A stretch of 64,000 nucleotides of DNA from Alkalihalobacillus sp. FSL W8-0930 (GTDB taxonomy: Bacteria > Bacillota > Bacilli > Bacillales > Bacillaceae_D), in the NCBI GenBank assembly GCA_037965595.1, contig CP150183.1:3162001-3226000 (forward strand), read 5' to 3'. The position numbers and the translations under genes are program-made. Positions 9,699 through 18,569 of this stretch are shown here, in pieces. How positions within the stretch are numbered: the first letter of the stretch is position 1; the number at the start of each line of letters is the position of its first letter. The notes below the pieces were generated by a model that worked only from the letters and a program-made list of their open reading frames with translations, made no database searches and was not told the origin of the DNA.

Positions 9699-11396
9699 AT
9701 GAGATTATTCAAAAATATAGGACTTTCATTTAAGATAAATGCTTTAGTTTTGTCCCTGTTAATTATCTTTGGGGGAACATTGGGTGTTGTTGTATATAAA
9801 ATGGTTACTGACGGGATTAAGGAAATGGCCCTCGAAAAGGCTCATTCTGATCTTTTGTTATCTTTCTATGCAATCGATAAAGAGATACCTGGCGAATGGC
9901 AAGTAATCAACGAAAGGCTTTACAAAGGAGAAACGGTTCTAAATAATAATGATGAACTAGTTGATCAAATTGCCGAAATGACTGGCGGCACGGTCACAAT
10001 TTTCCAAGGTGACACTAGAGTTGCAACAAACGTGAAAGTGAACGGGGAACGGGCTGTTTCAACTCAAGCATCAAACGAAGTAATACAGACTGTACTCAAA
10101 AACGGAGACAAATATTTTGGAGAGGCAGATGTCGCAGGGGTAATGACCCAAACTGCATATCAACCAATCAAAAATACTAATGAAGAAATTATAGGAATGT
10201 GGTACACAGGCGTTTCTCAAAGACTAGTCGATCAGACAATCTCTTCAATACTACTCAGCCTAAGCGTAATCGTTGTGGTGGGCGTAGTAATCGCTGCACT
10301 TATTGTACTTGGGTTCACAGCTCGATTAAAAAGACGATTGAATAATGTAGGACATGCATTAGAAAATGCTGGTCAAGGTACTTTTACTGTTTCACTTAAT
10401 GATTTTGTTAATGATGAAGTCGGGCAGTTATCTAAATACTATGAACAAATGAGGCTTAACCTTAGTACTCTCGTAAAAGACGTGGTAGTAAAATCTGAAC
10501 AAATTGCCTCTTCTTCTAATCAGTTATCCGCAGGAGCAAAGCAAACGAACCAAGCAGCTGAAGAAATCACACAGGTCATTCAAGAAGTCGCCGCCGGTTC
10601 AGAAATTCAGATGAAACAGACTCATCAGGCTACAAGATCAGCTGAGAACATTGAACAAATGGTTAAATCAATACAAAGTCTTGTAAGTGACGTAGATTAT
10701 AGTTCAAAAGAAACGAATGAAAAAGCAGAAAACGGTCTAAAAATTGTAAATGACAGTCTATCACAAATGAAATTAATAAAAGATAGAACAGGTGAAGTTT
10801 CAACAGTTATTAAACAACTAGGTAATCAATCCACAGAGATTAGCAAAATGATTTTGTTAGTCACCGAAGTTGCAGAGCAAACGAGTCTGCTAGCTTTAAA
10901 TGCATCAATAGAAGCAGCACGTGCTGGAGAGCAAGGTAAAGGATTTGCAGTTGTTGCTTCTGAAGTACGAAAACTAGCTGAGAGATCTCAAGTATCTGCT
11001 AGCCATATTGAACAACTAATAGAACGTATTAACAGTCAAATTAAACTCTCCATTCAAACGTTTGATGACGTAAATACTGCAGTGAATGGTGGAATGAATT
11101 TAGTCGATCGTGCAGGTGAGGAATTCACTCAAATTACCGGAGCTGTCAGTAACGTTTCTAGTCAAATAGACGAGGTATCTCAATCATTTACCTACGTTAA
11201 TGATCATATTATGGATATGGTTGGTAAAATAGAAATCGCAGCAAAATTAGCTACTGATGCATCTAGCCATTCACAACAAGTAGCAGCGGCAGCCGAAGAA
11301 CAGGGTGCATCAATGGAAGAAGTTGCGAGTGCGTCAACTCACTTAACAAACATTGCGGGGGACTTACAAAACTCTGTAAATAGGTTTAAACTTTAG
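9699..11396 (+). CDS. Methyl-accepting chemotaxis protein with single Cache domain
   Basis: 565 residues. A first membrane span at about 12-32, an extracellular Cache-type sensor at about 38-175 ([19 protein letters not shown] to [11 protein letters not shown]), a second span at about 183-207, HAMP at about 208-262, and a cytoplasmic signalling domain ending at 565. The signalling tip [20 protein letters not shown] that contacts CheA/CheW is intact. The chain ends without a CheR-docking pentapeptide. The ligand is unknown; this single-Cache architecture often binds small carboxylates. GAGGAGATAAAG precedes the ATG. Confidence 0.93.
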   Translation: MRLFKNIGLSFKINALVLSLLIIFGGTLGVVVYKMVTDGIKEMALEKAHSDLLLSFYAIDKEIPGEWQVINERLYKGETVLNNNDELVDQIAEMTGGTVTIFQGDTRVATNVKVNGERAVSTQASNEVIQTVLKNGDKYFGEADVAGVMTQTAYQPIKNTNEEIIGMWYTGVSQRLVDQTISSILLSLSVIVVVGVVIAALIVLGFTARLKRRLNNVGHALENAGQGTFTVSLNDFVNDEVGQLSKYYEQMRLNLSTLVKDVVVKSEQIASSSNQLSAGAKQTNQAAEEITQVIQEVAAGSEIQMKQTHQATRSAENIEQMVKSIQSLVSDVDYSSKETNEKAENGLKIVNDSLSQMKLIKDRTGEVSTVIKQLGNQSTEISKMILLVTEVAEQTSLLALNASIEAARAGEQGKGFAVVASEVRKLAERSQVSASHIEQLIERINSQIKLSIQTFDDVNTAVNGGMNLVDRAGEEFTQITGAVSNVSSQIDEVSQSFTYVNDHIMDMVGKIEIAAKLATDASSHSQQVAAAAEEQGASMEEVASASTHLTNIAGDLQNSVNRFKL

Positions 11397-11436
11397 GGTT
11401 TATACAAAAATACTACGTAAAAAGATGATACAAAGT

Positions 11437-11477
11437 AAAAGCAGCGATGGATTTGTTATGCCAAAGCTGCTTTTTTT
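11437..11477 (+). terminator. Terminator between the chemoreceptor and aldolase genes
   Basis: AAAAGCAGC (11437-11445) and GCTGCTTTT (11466-11474) form a 9-bp stem followed by a T-run on the plus strand. The convergent aldolase gene ends at 11512, so it may also stop minus-strand transcripts. Confidence 0.75.
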
Positions 11478-11511
11478 AACTAAATATATGAAGCAACAAT
11501 TTGTTTTCTTT

Positions 11512-12348
11512 TTATTTATTTTGATACAAACGAATGATTTTCTCCATATGGATTGTCATTTGTTCCTGTGCATGCGTCATTAACGTGCTTAAATGTACTT
11601 GTTGGTTTTCTTTCACCATGTCTGCAATTGTGCTCACTGCGGTTAATGAAATTTCCGTGTTAACGTTAATCTTCCGGATGCCATAATCAATCGCTTTTAA
11701 TACTTGATCCTCTGGCGTACCTGACCCACCGTGTAGTACTAATGGAATTTGAACCTTCTCCGCTATTTCCTCGAGCAAATCAAATTGAAGCTTCGGCTCT
11801 CCTTTATACATCCCATGAACCGTTCCAATTGATGCAGCAAGGAAATCGACGCCTGTTTCTGAGACAAAGCGTGCAGCCTCAGTTGGATCTGTTAATCGGC
11901 CATCTCCCTCTTCTTCGTCTGAGAAGTCTCCCTTTTCCATTGAACCAATTTCTGCTTCAACATGTACGCCATGCGCATGTGCGAGCTCAACAACCTCTTT
12001 TGTTAATCGGATATTTTCTTCTAATGAATGAGGTGAACCATCAAACATCACAGATGTAAAACCGGCTGAGATTGCTCTCTTAATGGTTTCTAATTCATAA
12101 CTATGATCTAAATGTAGAGCCACTGGAACACGTGCAAGCTCTGCTACTTTAATTGTGAATGCAGCAAACGCTTCCAAATTCATGTAATCCTTATACCGCT
12201 CTCCGTATGCAATTAACACTCCTTGATCTGCCTGCTCAGCCGCTTGAATTGCCGCTTGTACCGTTTCCGCGTTATAGCAGTTAAACGCCGCAATCGCCGC
12301 TTGTTCTTGCTCCGCTTTTATTAAAAGTTCTTTCGTAGAGATAAACAT
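11512..12348 (-). CDS. Class II (zinc) ketose-bisphosphate aldolase family protein
   Basis: 278 residues of the FbaA/GatY family. Zinc and catalytic motifs are visible: LHLDHS, HVEAEIGSMEKG, SIGTVHGMYKG, PLVLHGGSG, and INVNTE for phosphate binding. The start at 12348 has GGAGGGG five bases upstream; a longer upstream reading lacks a ribosome site. It is divergent from an RpiR-GntP-LtnD-OtnK operon and shares RpiR-like operators with it. Its substrate is therefore probably the phosphorylated four-carbon keto acid made there, split or decarboxylated to a triose phosphate, rather than fructose bisphosphate. That role is inference. Confidence 0.85.
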   Translation of the reverse strand: MFISTKELLIKAEQEQAAIAAFNCYNAETVQAAIQAAEQADQGVLIAYGERYKDYMNLEAFAAFTIKVAELARVPVALHLDHSYELETIKRAISAGFTSVMFDGSPHSLEENIRLTKEVVELAHAHGVHVEAEIGSMEKGDFSDEEEGDGRLTDPTEAARFVSETGVDFLAASIGTVHGMYKGEPKLQFDLLEEIAEKVQIPLVLHGGSGTPEDQVLKAIDYGIRKINVNTEISLTAVSTIADMVKENQQVHLSTLMTHAQEQMTIHMEKIIRLYQNK

Positions 12349-12364
12349 AAAGACCCCTCCGTTA

Positions 12365-12484
12365 TGTAGTTTTATTACAATAAATCCTATGATAACGCTA
12401 CATTCGACATAATTCAACTAAATTTATGTAGTAAAACAAACAAAAAGTCTTGTGTAAGCGATTTTATTGTAGTAATATTACTAC
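12365..12484. promoter_or_regulatory. RpiR-type operators in the divergent promoter region
   Basis: GTAGTAATATTACTAC (12469-12484) is a perfect 16-bp palindrome 22 bp before the rpiR start. A degenerate version, TGTAGTTTTATTACAA (12365-12380), lies just before the aldolase gene. RpiR-family regulators bind such ATTAC/GTAAT palindromes, so the regulator probably controls both directions. TGTAAGCGATTTTA (12453-12466) matches cre at 9 of 10 fixed positions. Confidence 0.6.
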
Positions 12485-12505
12485 GAACACGGAGGTGATT
12501 AATCG

Positions 12506-13351
12506 TTGTCCAGTTTTCAACAACGTATTGAATCAAAAAAAGGAACCATTACAGCGTCTGAACGAAAAATTATTAATCAATTGAATCAACATGATAAACC
12601 ATTCTTACTTTCTATGAATGAGTTATCTCTATTAAGTAACGTAAGTGAGCCCAGTGTCGTGAGACTATATCGCAAGCTTGGTTATGCAAGTTATCAAGAA
12701 TTAAAGGTTGCTCTCGCTCAAGAGCTCGCTGAGTCTAAAACGAATGCAACCGAAACAAATGATATACAAGTGGGTGATCAAGCAGATGTTGTCTTTGAAA
12801 AGATATCCGATCAAATTAGCTCTGCCTTATCAATGACCCAGGATCAAATGAATGTCACAACCATTGAACAAGCGATTCTTGCTCTGCAACAAGCAAAACG
12901 CCTTTACTTCTTTGGACAAGGCTTATCAGGGACCATTGCGGAAGATGGTGCTCATAAATTTATGCGTTTAGGTGAGACCACACTTTCTGTGAAAGACCCT
13001 CACTATCAAGCCATTTACGCAAGTCATATGAATGAGCAGGATGTTGTTGTAGCGATTTCACATTCGGGTGAAACCGTTGACATTATTGACGTAGTTGAAA
13101 TAGCTAAGAACAATGGAGCTAAAATCATTGTCATTACATCTAACCGCAATACGACTCTTGCTAGCATGGCGAACTTTCTTCTTCTAACTCAAGCAGCAGA
13201 AACAACAAAACGCTCTGATGCCATGGTTTCAAGGATTGTCCAGCTTACGCTCATTGATACATTGTATACACGTATGGTTGCTCTCGGTGGCGAACGATTA
13301 TCGAGCAGAGTAAACCAGTCAAGGCTCGCCGTAACACGCATGAAAAAATAA
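12506..13351 (+). CDS. RpiR/HexR-family transcriptional regulator
   Basis: 281 residues. The N-terminal HTH_6 domain (ITASERKIINQLNQHDKP; SEPSVVRLYRKLGYASYQEL) binds DNA. A SIS domain at about 125-255 (LYFFGQGLSG, VVVAISHSGETVDIID) binds a phosphosugar. TTG start at 12506 with GGAGGTGAT. It heads the operon for a GntP permease, a LtnD-like dehydrogenase and a DUF1537 kinase and would respond to a phosphorylated intermediate of that pathway. Confidence 0.9.
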   Translation: MSSFQQRIESKKGTITASERKIINQLNQHDKPFLLSMNELSLLSNVSEPSVVRLYRKLGYASYQELKVALAQELAESKTNATETNDIQVGDQADVVFEKISDQISSALSMTQDQMNVTTIEQAILALQQAKRLYFFGQGLSGTIAEDGAHKFMRLGETTLSVKDPHYQAIYASHMNEQDVVVAISHSGETVDIIDVVEIAKNNGAKIIVITSNRNTTLASMANFLLLTQAAETTKRSDAMVSRIVQLTLIDTLYTRMVALGGERLSSRVNQSRLAVTRMKK

Positions 13352-13405
13352 GCTTCTAAATGGAAGCGCTCATAAAATGGAAAGTAACTTCAAGAGGTGA
13401 CACAT

Positions 13406-14770
13406 ATGCTTACAGGAACAGGTTTAATTATTGGGTTTATCGTAGCTTTGATTGTGCTTTTTGTTCTTATTATTAAGTTAAAATGGGATGCATTTATTGC
13501 GTTACTTGTTGTAGCAATTGGAATTGGACTCATTTCAAATATTGGCGTTCGTGATTTACCTGGAGTCATAGCTGATGGATTTGGAGGAACGTTAGCCGGG
13601 GTAGGGATACTAATTGGTCTTGGAATTATCTTCGGCCAATTCCTTGCTGCATCTGGTGCGATTGAAAAGATTGCATCGTCAATGATAAGAGCATTTGGAG
13701 TGAAACGATCACCCATTGCGTTATCTGCAACCGCAACCACTGTGGCTATTCCCGTTTTCTTTGATGCAGCCTTTATCATTTTAAATAAATTGGTTCAAAG
13801 CTTATCTATCAAAACAAAGATATCACTTGCTACATTTGTTGCCATATTGGCAATTGGATTAATTGTCTCACACAGCTTAATTATTCCAACACCAGGTCCA
13901 CTGATTGTTGCGGATAATACAGGTTCTGACATCGGTGTGTTCTTCCTTTACGGATTGCTTGTTGCGATTCCTGCCACGCTAGTCGGTGGCGTACTTTATG
14001 GTAAATTCATCGGCAAACGAATACCAAACGGAGATCGTCTAAATGATATCACAGAGGAAATCGAAGAAACAGAACCAGTAGCTGGCAGAAAAGAAATGCC
14101 GACTTGGCTTGCTTATGCCATGCTTGCCCTACCAATTGTTTTGATTCTATCAAACACGTTAATGAACGTTGTATTTATAGAGAATCCTGAACATATCATT
14201 CCTACGTTCTTTGCTTTTATCGGTGATAAGAATACAGCCTTACTTATTAGTGTCATTGTTGCACTCTTTGTTTTTAGGCCTTATTTGAAAGAAGATTCAA
14301 AGACTGTTATGACACAAGCTTTTGAATCGTCTGGGATGATCTTATTAATTACAGGTGCAGGTGGTGCATTCGGTAAAGTTGTTCAAGAAACAGGGATTGG
14401 TGATTTACTCATTGGTATGATGCAAGGCGTAAATATGCCAGTACTTTTACTTGCTTTCTTATTCGCGCAATTATTACGCGCAGCACTTGGAAGCGCTACC
14501 GTAGCCCTAATTACAACGTCAACTATTCTTGGACCAATGGCAGTAGAACTAGGTGCTTCACCAGTGTTACTTGGACTTGCTATTTGTGCAGGTGGTATTG
14601 GATTATCACTACCAAATGATTCCGGATTCTGGGTTGTAAGTAAATTCGGACGTCTGACGATGATGGAGACACTCCGTGTATGGAGTTTAGGTGGTTTCAT
14701 TGCCGGTCTTACAGCATTAGGTTTTATCTACTTCTTAACAATGTTCCAAGCCGTTTTACCAGGTTTATAA
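13406..14770 (+). CDS. GntP-family sugar-acid permease
   Basis: 454 residues with about 12-14 membrane spans. GntP-family features include GFGGTLAGVGILIGLG near residue 50, FFDAAFIILNKLV near 120, LIIPTPGPLIVADNTG near 155, and the late LPNDSGFWVVSKFGRL segment. It imports an aldonate with protons; the operon points to a four-carbon acid such as threonate or erythronate. ATG at 13406 follows AAGAGGTGA; the upstream GTG lies in the Shine-Dalgarno. Confidence 0.88.
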   Translation: MLTGTGLIIGFIVALIVLFVLIIKLKWDAFIALLVVAIGIGLISNIGVRDLPGVIADGFGGTLAGVGILIGLGIIFGQFLAASGAIEKIASSMIRAFGVKRSPIALSATATTVAIPVFFDAAFIILNKLVQSLSIKTKISLATFVAILAIGLIVSHSLIIPTPGPLIVADNTGSDIGVFFLYGLLVAIPATLVGGVLYGKFIGKRIPNGDRLNDITEEIEETEPVAGRKEMPTWLAYAMLALPIVLILSNTLMNVVFIENPEHIIPTFFAFIGDKNTALLISVIVALFVFRPYLKEDSKTVMTQAFESSGMILLITGAGGAFGKVVQETGIGDLLIGMMQGVNMPVLLLAFLFAQLLRAALGSATVALITTSTILGPMAVELGASPVLLGLAICAGGIGLSLPNDSGFWVVSKFGRLTMMETLRVWSLGGFIAGLTALGFIYFLTMFQAVLPGL

Positions 14771-14809
14771 AATAAGAGAGAGATTATACAAAAAAGGATG
14801 GAGATACAC

Positions 14810-15709
14810 ATGAACAAACGCGTTGGATTTATTGGATTAGGTATTATGGGAAGCCCTATGGCACGTAATTTACTTCAAAAAGGATTTCAAGTGACGGTTT
14901 TCGATTTAAATCAAGGGGCTGTTGATCAATTAGCAACGGAAGGCGCAACACCTGCAACCTCAGGTAAGGAAGTAGCTCAGAACAGTGACTGCGTTATTAC
15001 CATGTTACCTAAAGGCGAACATGTTCGTATGGCCGTTTTTGGCGAGAACGGTGTCATGGAGGGTGCATCAAAAGGCTTGGTAATTGTGGATATGAGTTCT
15101 GTTTCTCCTGTAGACTCTAAAGAAATGGCCATTCTTGCTGCAGCACAAGGTGTTCACTTCTTAGATGCTCCTGTAAGCGGCGGAGAACCTAAAGCGATTG
15201 ATGGAACACTCGCTATCATGGTTGGTGGAGAAGAAGCACAGTTTGAAGAAGTAAAGCCTGTGCTTCAAGCGATGGGTTCAGATATCGTATTAGTTGGAGA
15301 CAGCGGCTGCGGAACAACGGCTAAACTTGCTAATCAAATTATCGTGAACTTAAATATTGCTGCTGTATCGGAAGCTCTGACACTTGCTTCTAAAGCAGGA
15401 ATTGATATTGATAAAATGTACCAGGCTATCCGTGGAGGACTTGCTGGAAGCACCGTCATGGATGCTAAAATTCCGATGATCCTGGACCGTAACTTTAAAG
15501 CAGGCGGACGAGTTGATATTAACTTAAAGGATCTGACAAATGTGATGAATACCGCGCATGAATTATCTGTTCCACTGCCGTTATCAAGTCAGCTCCTTGA
15601 GATCTTCCATTCGTTAAAAGCAGATGGAAAGGAAGCCTTGGATCACGCCAGTATTGTCCAGCATTATGAGAAGATGGCAAACGTAACTGTAGAAAGAAAG
15701 GAGCAATAA
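14810..15709 (+). CDS. ltnD: Beta-hydroxyacid dehydrogenase, L-threonate dehydrogenase-like
   Basis: 299 residues of the 3-hydroxyisobutyrate/6-phosphogluconate dehydrogenase family. Rossmann motif GFIGLGIMGSPMARNL, substrate loop DAPVSGGEPKAIDGTLAIM near residue 120, and the catalytic lysine in GTTAKLANQIIVN near 170. LtnD oxidises the C2 hydroxyl of L-threonate with NAD+, and its gene adjoins DUF1537 kinases in known tetronate clusters, as here. The start at 14810 is chosen because AAGGATGGAG ends 6 nt before it; an ATG at 14798 lies within that site. Confidence 0.85.
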   Translation: MNKRVGFIGLGIMGSPMARNLLQKGFQVTVFDLNQGAVDQLATEGATPATSGKEVAQNSDCVITMLPKGEHVRMAVFGENGVMEGASKGLVIVDMSSVSPVDSKEMAILAAAQGVHFLDAPVSGGEPKAIDGTLAIMVGGEEAQFEEVKPVLQAMGSDIVLVGDSGCGTTAKLANQIIVNLNIAAVSEALTLASKAGIDIDKMYQAIRGGLAGSTVMDAKIPMILDRNFKAGGRVDINLKDLTNVMNTAHELSVPLPLSSQLLEIFHSLKADGKEALDHASIVQHYEKMANVTVERKEQ

Positions 15710-15711
15710 TT

Positions 15712-17142
15712 ATGCAAAACCTAAAAGCATCCGAACGATTAGACCAAGTCCCTTCCATAAATAGAGAAGTTGTTCAAGACCTTTTATCAAAAGAACTAGT
15801 GGATTCCGCGTATAAAATTGTTGTGTTAGATGATGATCCTACTGGTATTCAAACGGTACACGGGGTATCTGTTTATACGGATTGGACAAAGAGTTCCATT
15901 CAAGCGGGATTCCGCGAAGATAACCGTATCTTCTTCCTACTGACAAATTCACGTGGATTCACTTCTGCGGAAACAACAACGGCTCACACTGAGATTGCCC
16001 AAAGAGTACAAGCTGTTTCCGATGAGGAAAACGTTCCTTATGTACTGATCAGCCGGGGAGACTCTACGCTACGAGGGCACTACCCACTTGAGACCGTTAC
16101 ATTAAAAGATTCGATTGAAGCTGCTTCTTCCACTCGTTTTGATGGAGAAGTGATCATTCCCTTCTTTAAAGAAGGCGGTCGCCTAACGATTGATAACGTT
16201 CATTACGTACAGTACGGAGACGAGCTTGTTCCTGCTGGAGAAACAGAGTTTGCGAAAGATCGTACGTTTGGCTTCCACTCTTCTCACCTCGGAGAATGGG
16301 TCGAAGAAAAAACAAAAGGCAAATTCAAGAAGGAAGATTCAATTTATATTTCGCTTGAGACATTAAGAGCAAATGATGTAGAAGCTGTGAAACATCAGCT
16401 GCTTGCTGCAACTGATTTTCAAAAAATCATTGTTAATGCAGTGGATTACGTAGATGTTGAAGTCTTTGTTACGGCCTTCCTTCAAGCGTTAAAAGAAGGC
16501 AAGAAGTTTCTATGCCGTAGCGCATCTGCCCTAACAAAGGTGATCGGAGGGGTAACAGACAAAGCCCTATTAACGCGTGACGAGTTAATTACAGAAGAGA
16601 CAAATCACGGCGGACTGATTGTTGTGGGATCTCACGTTCAAAAAACAACCGAGCAACTGAATGAGCTGATTGAAAGCGGACTAGTAGAAGCGATTGAATT
16701 TGACGTCCACCTTGTGTTAGATGATGAAGCGTTTGCCAAAGAAGTGGAGCGAGTACGGACAACGATTGAACAATTGATTACATCAGGAAAATCAGTGGTT
16801 TATTACACTAGACGCGAGCGATTAGATCTTGGAGAGAACCGTCAAGAAGAAGAGTTACAGCTTTCTGTTAAGATTTCTGATGCCGTGACTAGCATCGTCA
16901 GCGATCTATCGGTTCAGCCAAATTACATCGTTGCAAAAGGTGGCATCACCTCTAGTAGCGTCGGTACCGTTGGACTATCCGTCAAGCGTGCGGAAGTTGC
17001 CGGTCAAATTAAGCCAGGGATTCCTGTATGGAAAACCGGTCCCGAGAGCAAGTTCCCAGGATGCGCATACATTGTGTTTCCTGGAAATGTCGGACAAGCC
17101 GAGACACTTAAAGAAGCTGTAGAAGTGTTGGAAGGGAAATAA
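15712..17142 (+). CDS. otnK: Four-carbon acid sugar kinase (DUF1537), 3-oxo-tetronate kinase-like
   Basis: 476 residues. N-terminal domain signatures IVVLDDDPTGIQTVHGV (about 38-54), LISRGDSTLRGHYP (about 115-128) and IIPFFKEGGR; C-terminal nucleotide-binding domain with IVAKGGITSSSVGTVGL. The family phosphorylates oxidised or free tetronates. Directly downstream of the LtnD-like gene, it most likely phosphorylates the oxo-tetronate. Its Shine-Dalgarno AAAGGAG overlaps the end of ltnD, so translation is coupled. It is longer and distant from the second DUF1537 kinase at 25493-26791. Confidence 0.88.
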   Translation: MQNLKASERLDQVPSINREVVQDLLSKELVDSAYKIVVLDDDPTGIQTVHGVSVYTDWTKSSIQAGFREDNRIFFLLTNSRGFTSAETTTAHTEIAQRVQAVSDEENVPYVLISRGDSTLRGHYPLETVTLKDSIEAASSTRFDGEVIIPFFKEGGRLTIDNVHYVQYGDELVPAGETEFAKDRTFGFHSSHLGEWVEEKTKGKFKKEDSIYISLETLRANDVEAVKHQLLAATDFQKIIVNAVDYVDVEVFVTAFLQALKEGKKFLCRSASALTKVIGGVTDKALLTRDELITEETNHGGLIVVGSHVQKTTEQLNELIESGLVEAIEFDVHLVLDDEAFAKEVERVRTTIEQLITSGKSVVYYTRRERLDLGENRQEEELQLSVKISDAVTSIVSDLSVQPNYIVAKGGITSSSVGTVGLSVKRAEVAGQIKPGIPVWKTGPESKFPGCAYIVFPGNVGQAETLKEAVEVLEGK

Positions 17143-17157
17143 AGAGAGGAATGAGGA

Positions 17158-17185
17158 GAACCGCGGGAGACCGCGGTTCTTTTTT
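17158..17185 (+). terminator. Strong terminator of the tetronate operon
   Basis: GAACCGCGG, loop GAGA, CCGCGGTTC, then TTTTTT. A perfect 9-bp stem with a GNRA tetraloop, 16 bp after the otnK stop. Confidence 0.95.
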
Positions 17186-17209
17186 ATGTGTGGGGTGCGT
17201 ATCGATAGC

Positions 17210-17584
17210 TATCGCATGGATCTTCCCTCTATCACATCCATCCCGCTTCCTATCGCATGGATCTTCTCTCTATCACATCAATATCGACTCCTATCGCATG
17301 GATCTTCCCTCTATCACATCAATCCCGCCCCCTATCGCATGGATCTTCCCTCTATCGCATCTATCCCGCTTCCTATCGCATGGACCTTCTCTCTATCGCA
17401 TCTATCCCGCCCTCTATCGCATGGATCTTCTCTCTATCGCATCTATCCCGCTTCCCATCGCATGGATCTCTCCTCTATCCCATCTATCCCGACTCCTATC
17501 GCATGGATCTCTCCTCTATCTCATCTATCCCGACTCCTATCGCATGGATCTCTCCTCTATCCCATCTATCCCGACTTCTATCGC
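17210..17584. repeat. Tandem array with 41-bp period (about nine units)
   Basis: Units begin at 17210, 17251, 17292, 17333, 17374, 17415, 17456, 17497 and 17538, each opening TATCGCATGGATC (one has C for T). Each unit is itself two related halves of 20 and 21 bp (TATCGCATGGATCTTC and TATCRCATCYATCCCG). The plus strand is pyrimidine-rich. It fills the gap between two convergent terminators (17143-17642). The long open frames across it follow from the repeat composition and have no ribosome sites. Confidence 0.95.
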
Positions 17585-17601
17585 TCCACATCTCAACCGA
17601 A

Positions 17602-17637
17602 CAAAAAAACCACCGCCTCATCCAGAAGCAGTGGTTT
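17602..17637 (-). terminator. Terminator of the SGNH hydrolase gene
   Basis: On the minus strand AAACCAC and GTGGTTT pair around a 17-nt loop and are followed by a T-run (the A-run 17603-17609 on the plus strand). It lies five bases beyond the hydrolase stop. Confidence 0.8.
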
Positions 17638-17642
17638 CAATC

Positions 17643-18452
17643 TTATAAGGTTCGGTCTTCTTCTAAGTATTGCATCAGTTGTTCAGCCCAAATTCTGTAT
17701 CCTAAGTCGTTCGGATGTAAGCCGTCCGCCAGAGTCTGCTCAAGGGTTAATCCTTCTTCTTCAAATTCGGTTAACAAGGCACTATACATATCTGCGTAAT
17801 TCCAGCCTTGGCTGAGGATATAGGCTTCCGTACTTTCAAGATACTCTTGATAATTTAATCCGATGTCATTGTAATCTGTATCAAGCTTTGTTGTGGCCGG
17901 GTTTGGTGATGTGAGCAGAATTTTGCTTGTTGGTAGAGCTTGTTGAATCTGCTCCACAGCCAATTGGATTGACTCATTTGTATGGTTTAATGGTTCATTT
18001 TTACGATGGCTATTTAAGATTGAACTTTCTATAATGATAAAATTAGGTTCTTCCTCTATCATTTGCTCAAAGCTTCCGTTATCAAGAAGGTTCTGTATCG
18101 TCGCTCCGTTTACTCCATAATTACTTATTTTACTTTTTTCTAATACTTTCTGAGATTGTTGAATGGACTGTAGCATGAGGCTAGGCCAATTTTTTGAGGT
18201 TGAGCTTGCTCCTTTTCCATTCGTCACACTGCTTCCGATTACTGCAATTTGAACGTGATCATGCGTTAACGCCCAATAGTGTAGATAATCGAGGTAGCTA
18301 ACTTCTCCGTTCTCAGGATTCAATCGGTCTATTGTTTCAGCTAATTCTTCGTCGTCTGCTGCAACTGCCTGGCCGTCTAGATTCTGAATAATATTAAGAA
18401 TGAGAAGAGATAGTCCAGCAAAAGCAAGTAACGCAATACCGATTCGTTTCAA
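17643..18452 (-). CDS. Membrane-anchored SGNH/GDSL hydrolase
   Basis: 269 residues. An N-terminal hydrophobic segment (IGIALLAFAGLSLLILNII) anchors or exports the protein. The SGNH blocks are visible: VIGSSVTNGKGAS (block I serine), NYGVNGATIQN (block II), an ESSILNSHRK stretch, and DGLHPNDLGYRIWA (block V Asp-His). Such proteins hydrolyse esters of sugars, lipids or cell-wall polymers outside the cell. TTG start at 18452 with AAGGGGGCG. It stands alone between the array and dsdA; the substrate cannot be inferred. Confidence 0.85.
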   Translation of the reverse strand: MKRIGIALLAFAGLSLLILNIIQNLDGQAVAADDEELAETIDRLNPENGEVSYLDYLHYWALTHDHVQIAVIGSSVTNGKGASSTSKNWPSLMLQSIQQSQKVLEKSKISNYGVNGATIQNLLDNGSFEQMIEEEPNFIIIESSILNSHRKNEPLNHTNESIQLAVEQIQQALPTSKILLTSPNPATTKLDTDYNDIGLNYQEYLESTEAYILSQGWNYADMYSALLTEFEEEGLTLEQTLADGLHPNDLGYRIWAEQLMQYLEEDRTL

Positions 18453-18546
18453 GCTGACGCCCCCTTAACACATAGTTTCACATGATTATACCATATTACT
18501 CCACGATAATTTGGTTAAAGCTTTGTAAAGATTAGACTTTTTTCTT

Positions 18547-18566
18547 TTAAATAAACGTTTGTTTAA
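18547..18566. promoter_or_regulatory. Near-perfect 20-bp palindrome between dsdA and the hydrolase gene
   Basis: TTAAATAAACGTTTGTTTAA is self-complementary except for one mismatched pair. It sits three bases after the dsdA stop and 94 bp before the hydrolase start. The central ACGT resembles LacI-family operators. Function unknown. Confidence 0.35.
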
Positions 18567-18569
18567 CGA

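Noticed and set aside
13390-13779. Minus-strand frame opposite the GntP gene
   Set aside because: Shadow of the permease; no ribosome site and composition typical of an antisense frame of a membrane protein.
17151-17815. Long open frames in all three plus frames rich in SYRMDL/IAWIF/LSHGSS repeats
   Set aside because: They are translations of the 41-bp array; a 41-bp period shifts frame each unit, so all three frames look alike. No ribosome sites, and they run through the terminator at 17158.
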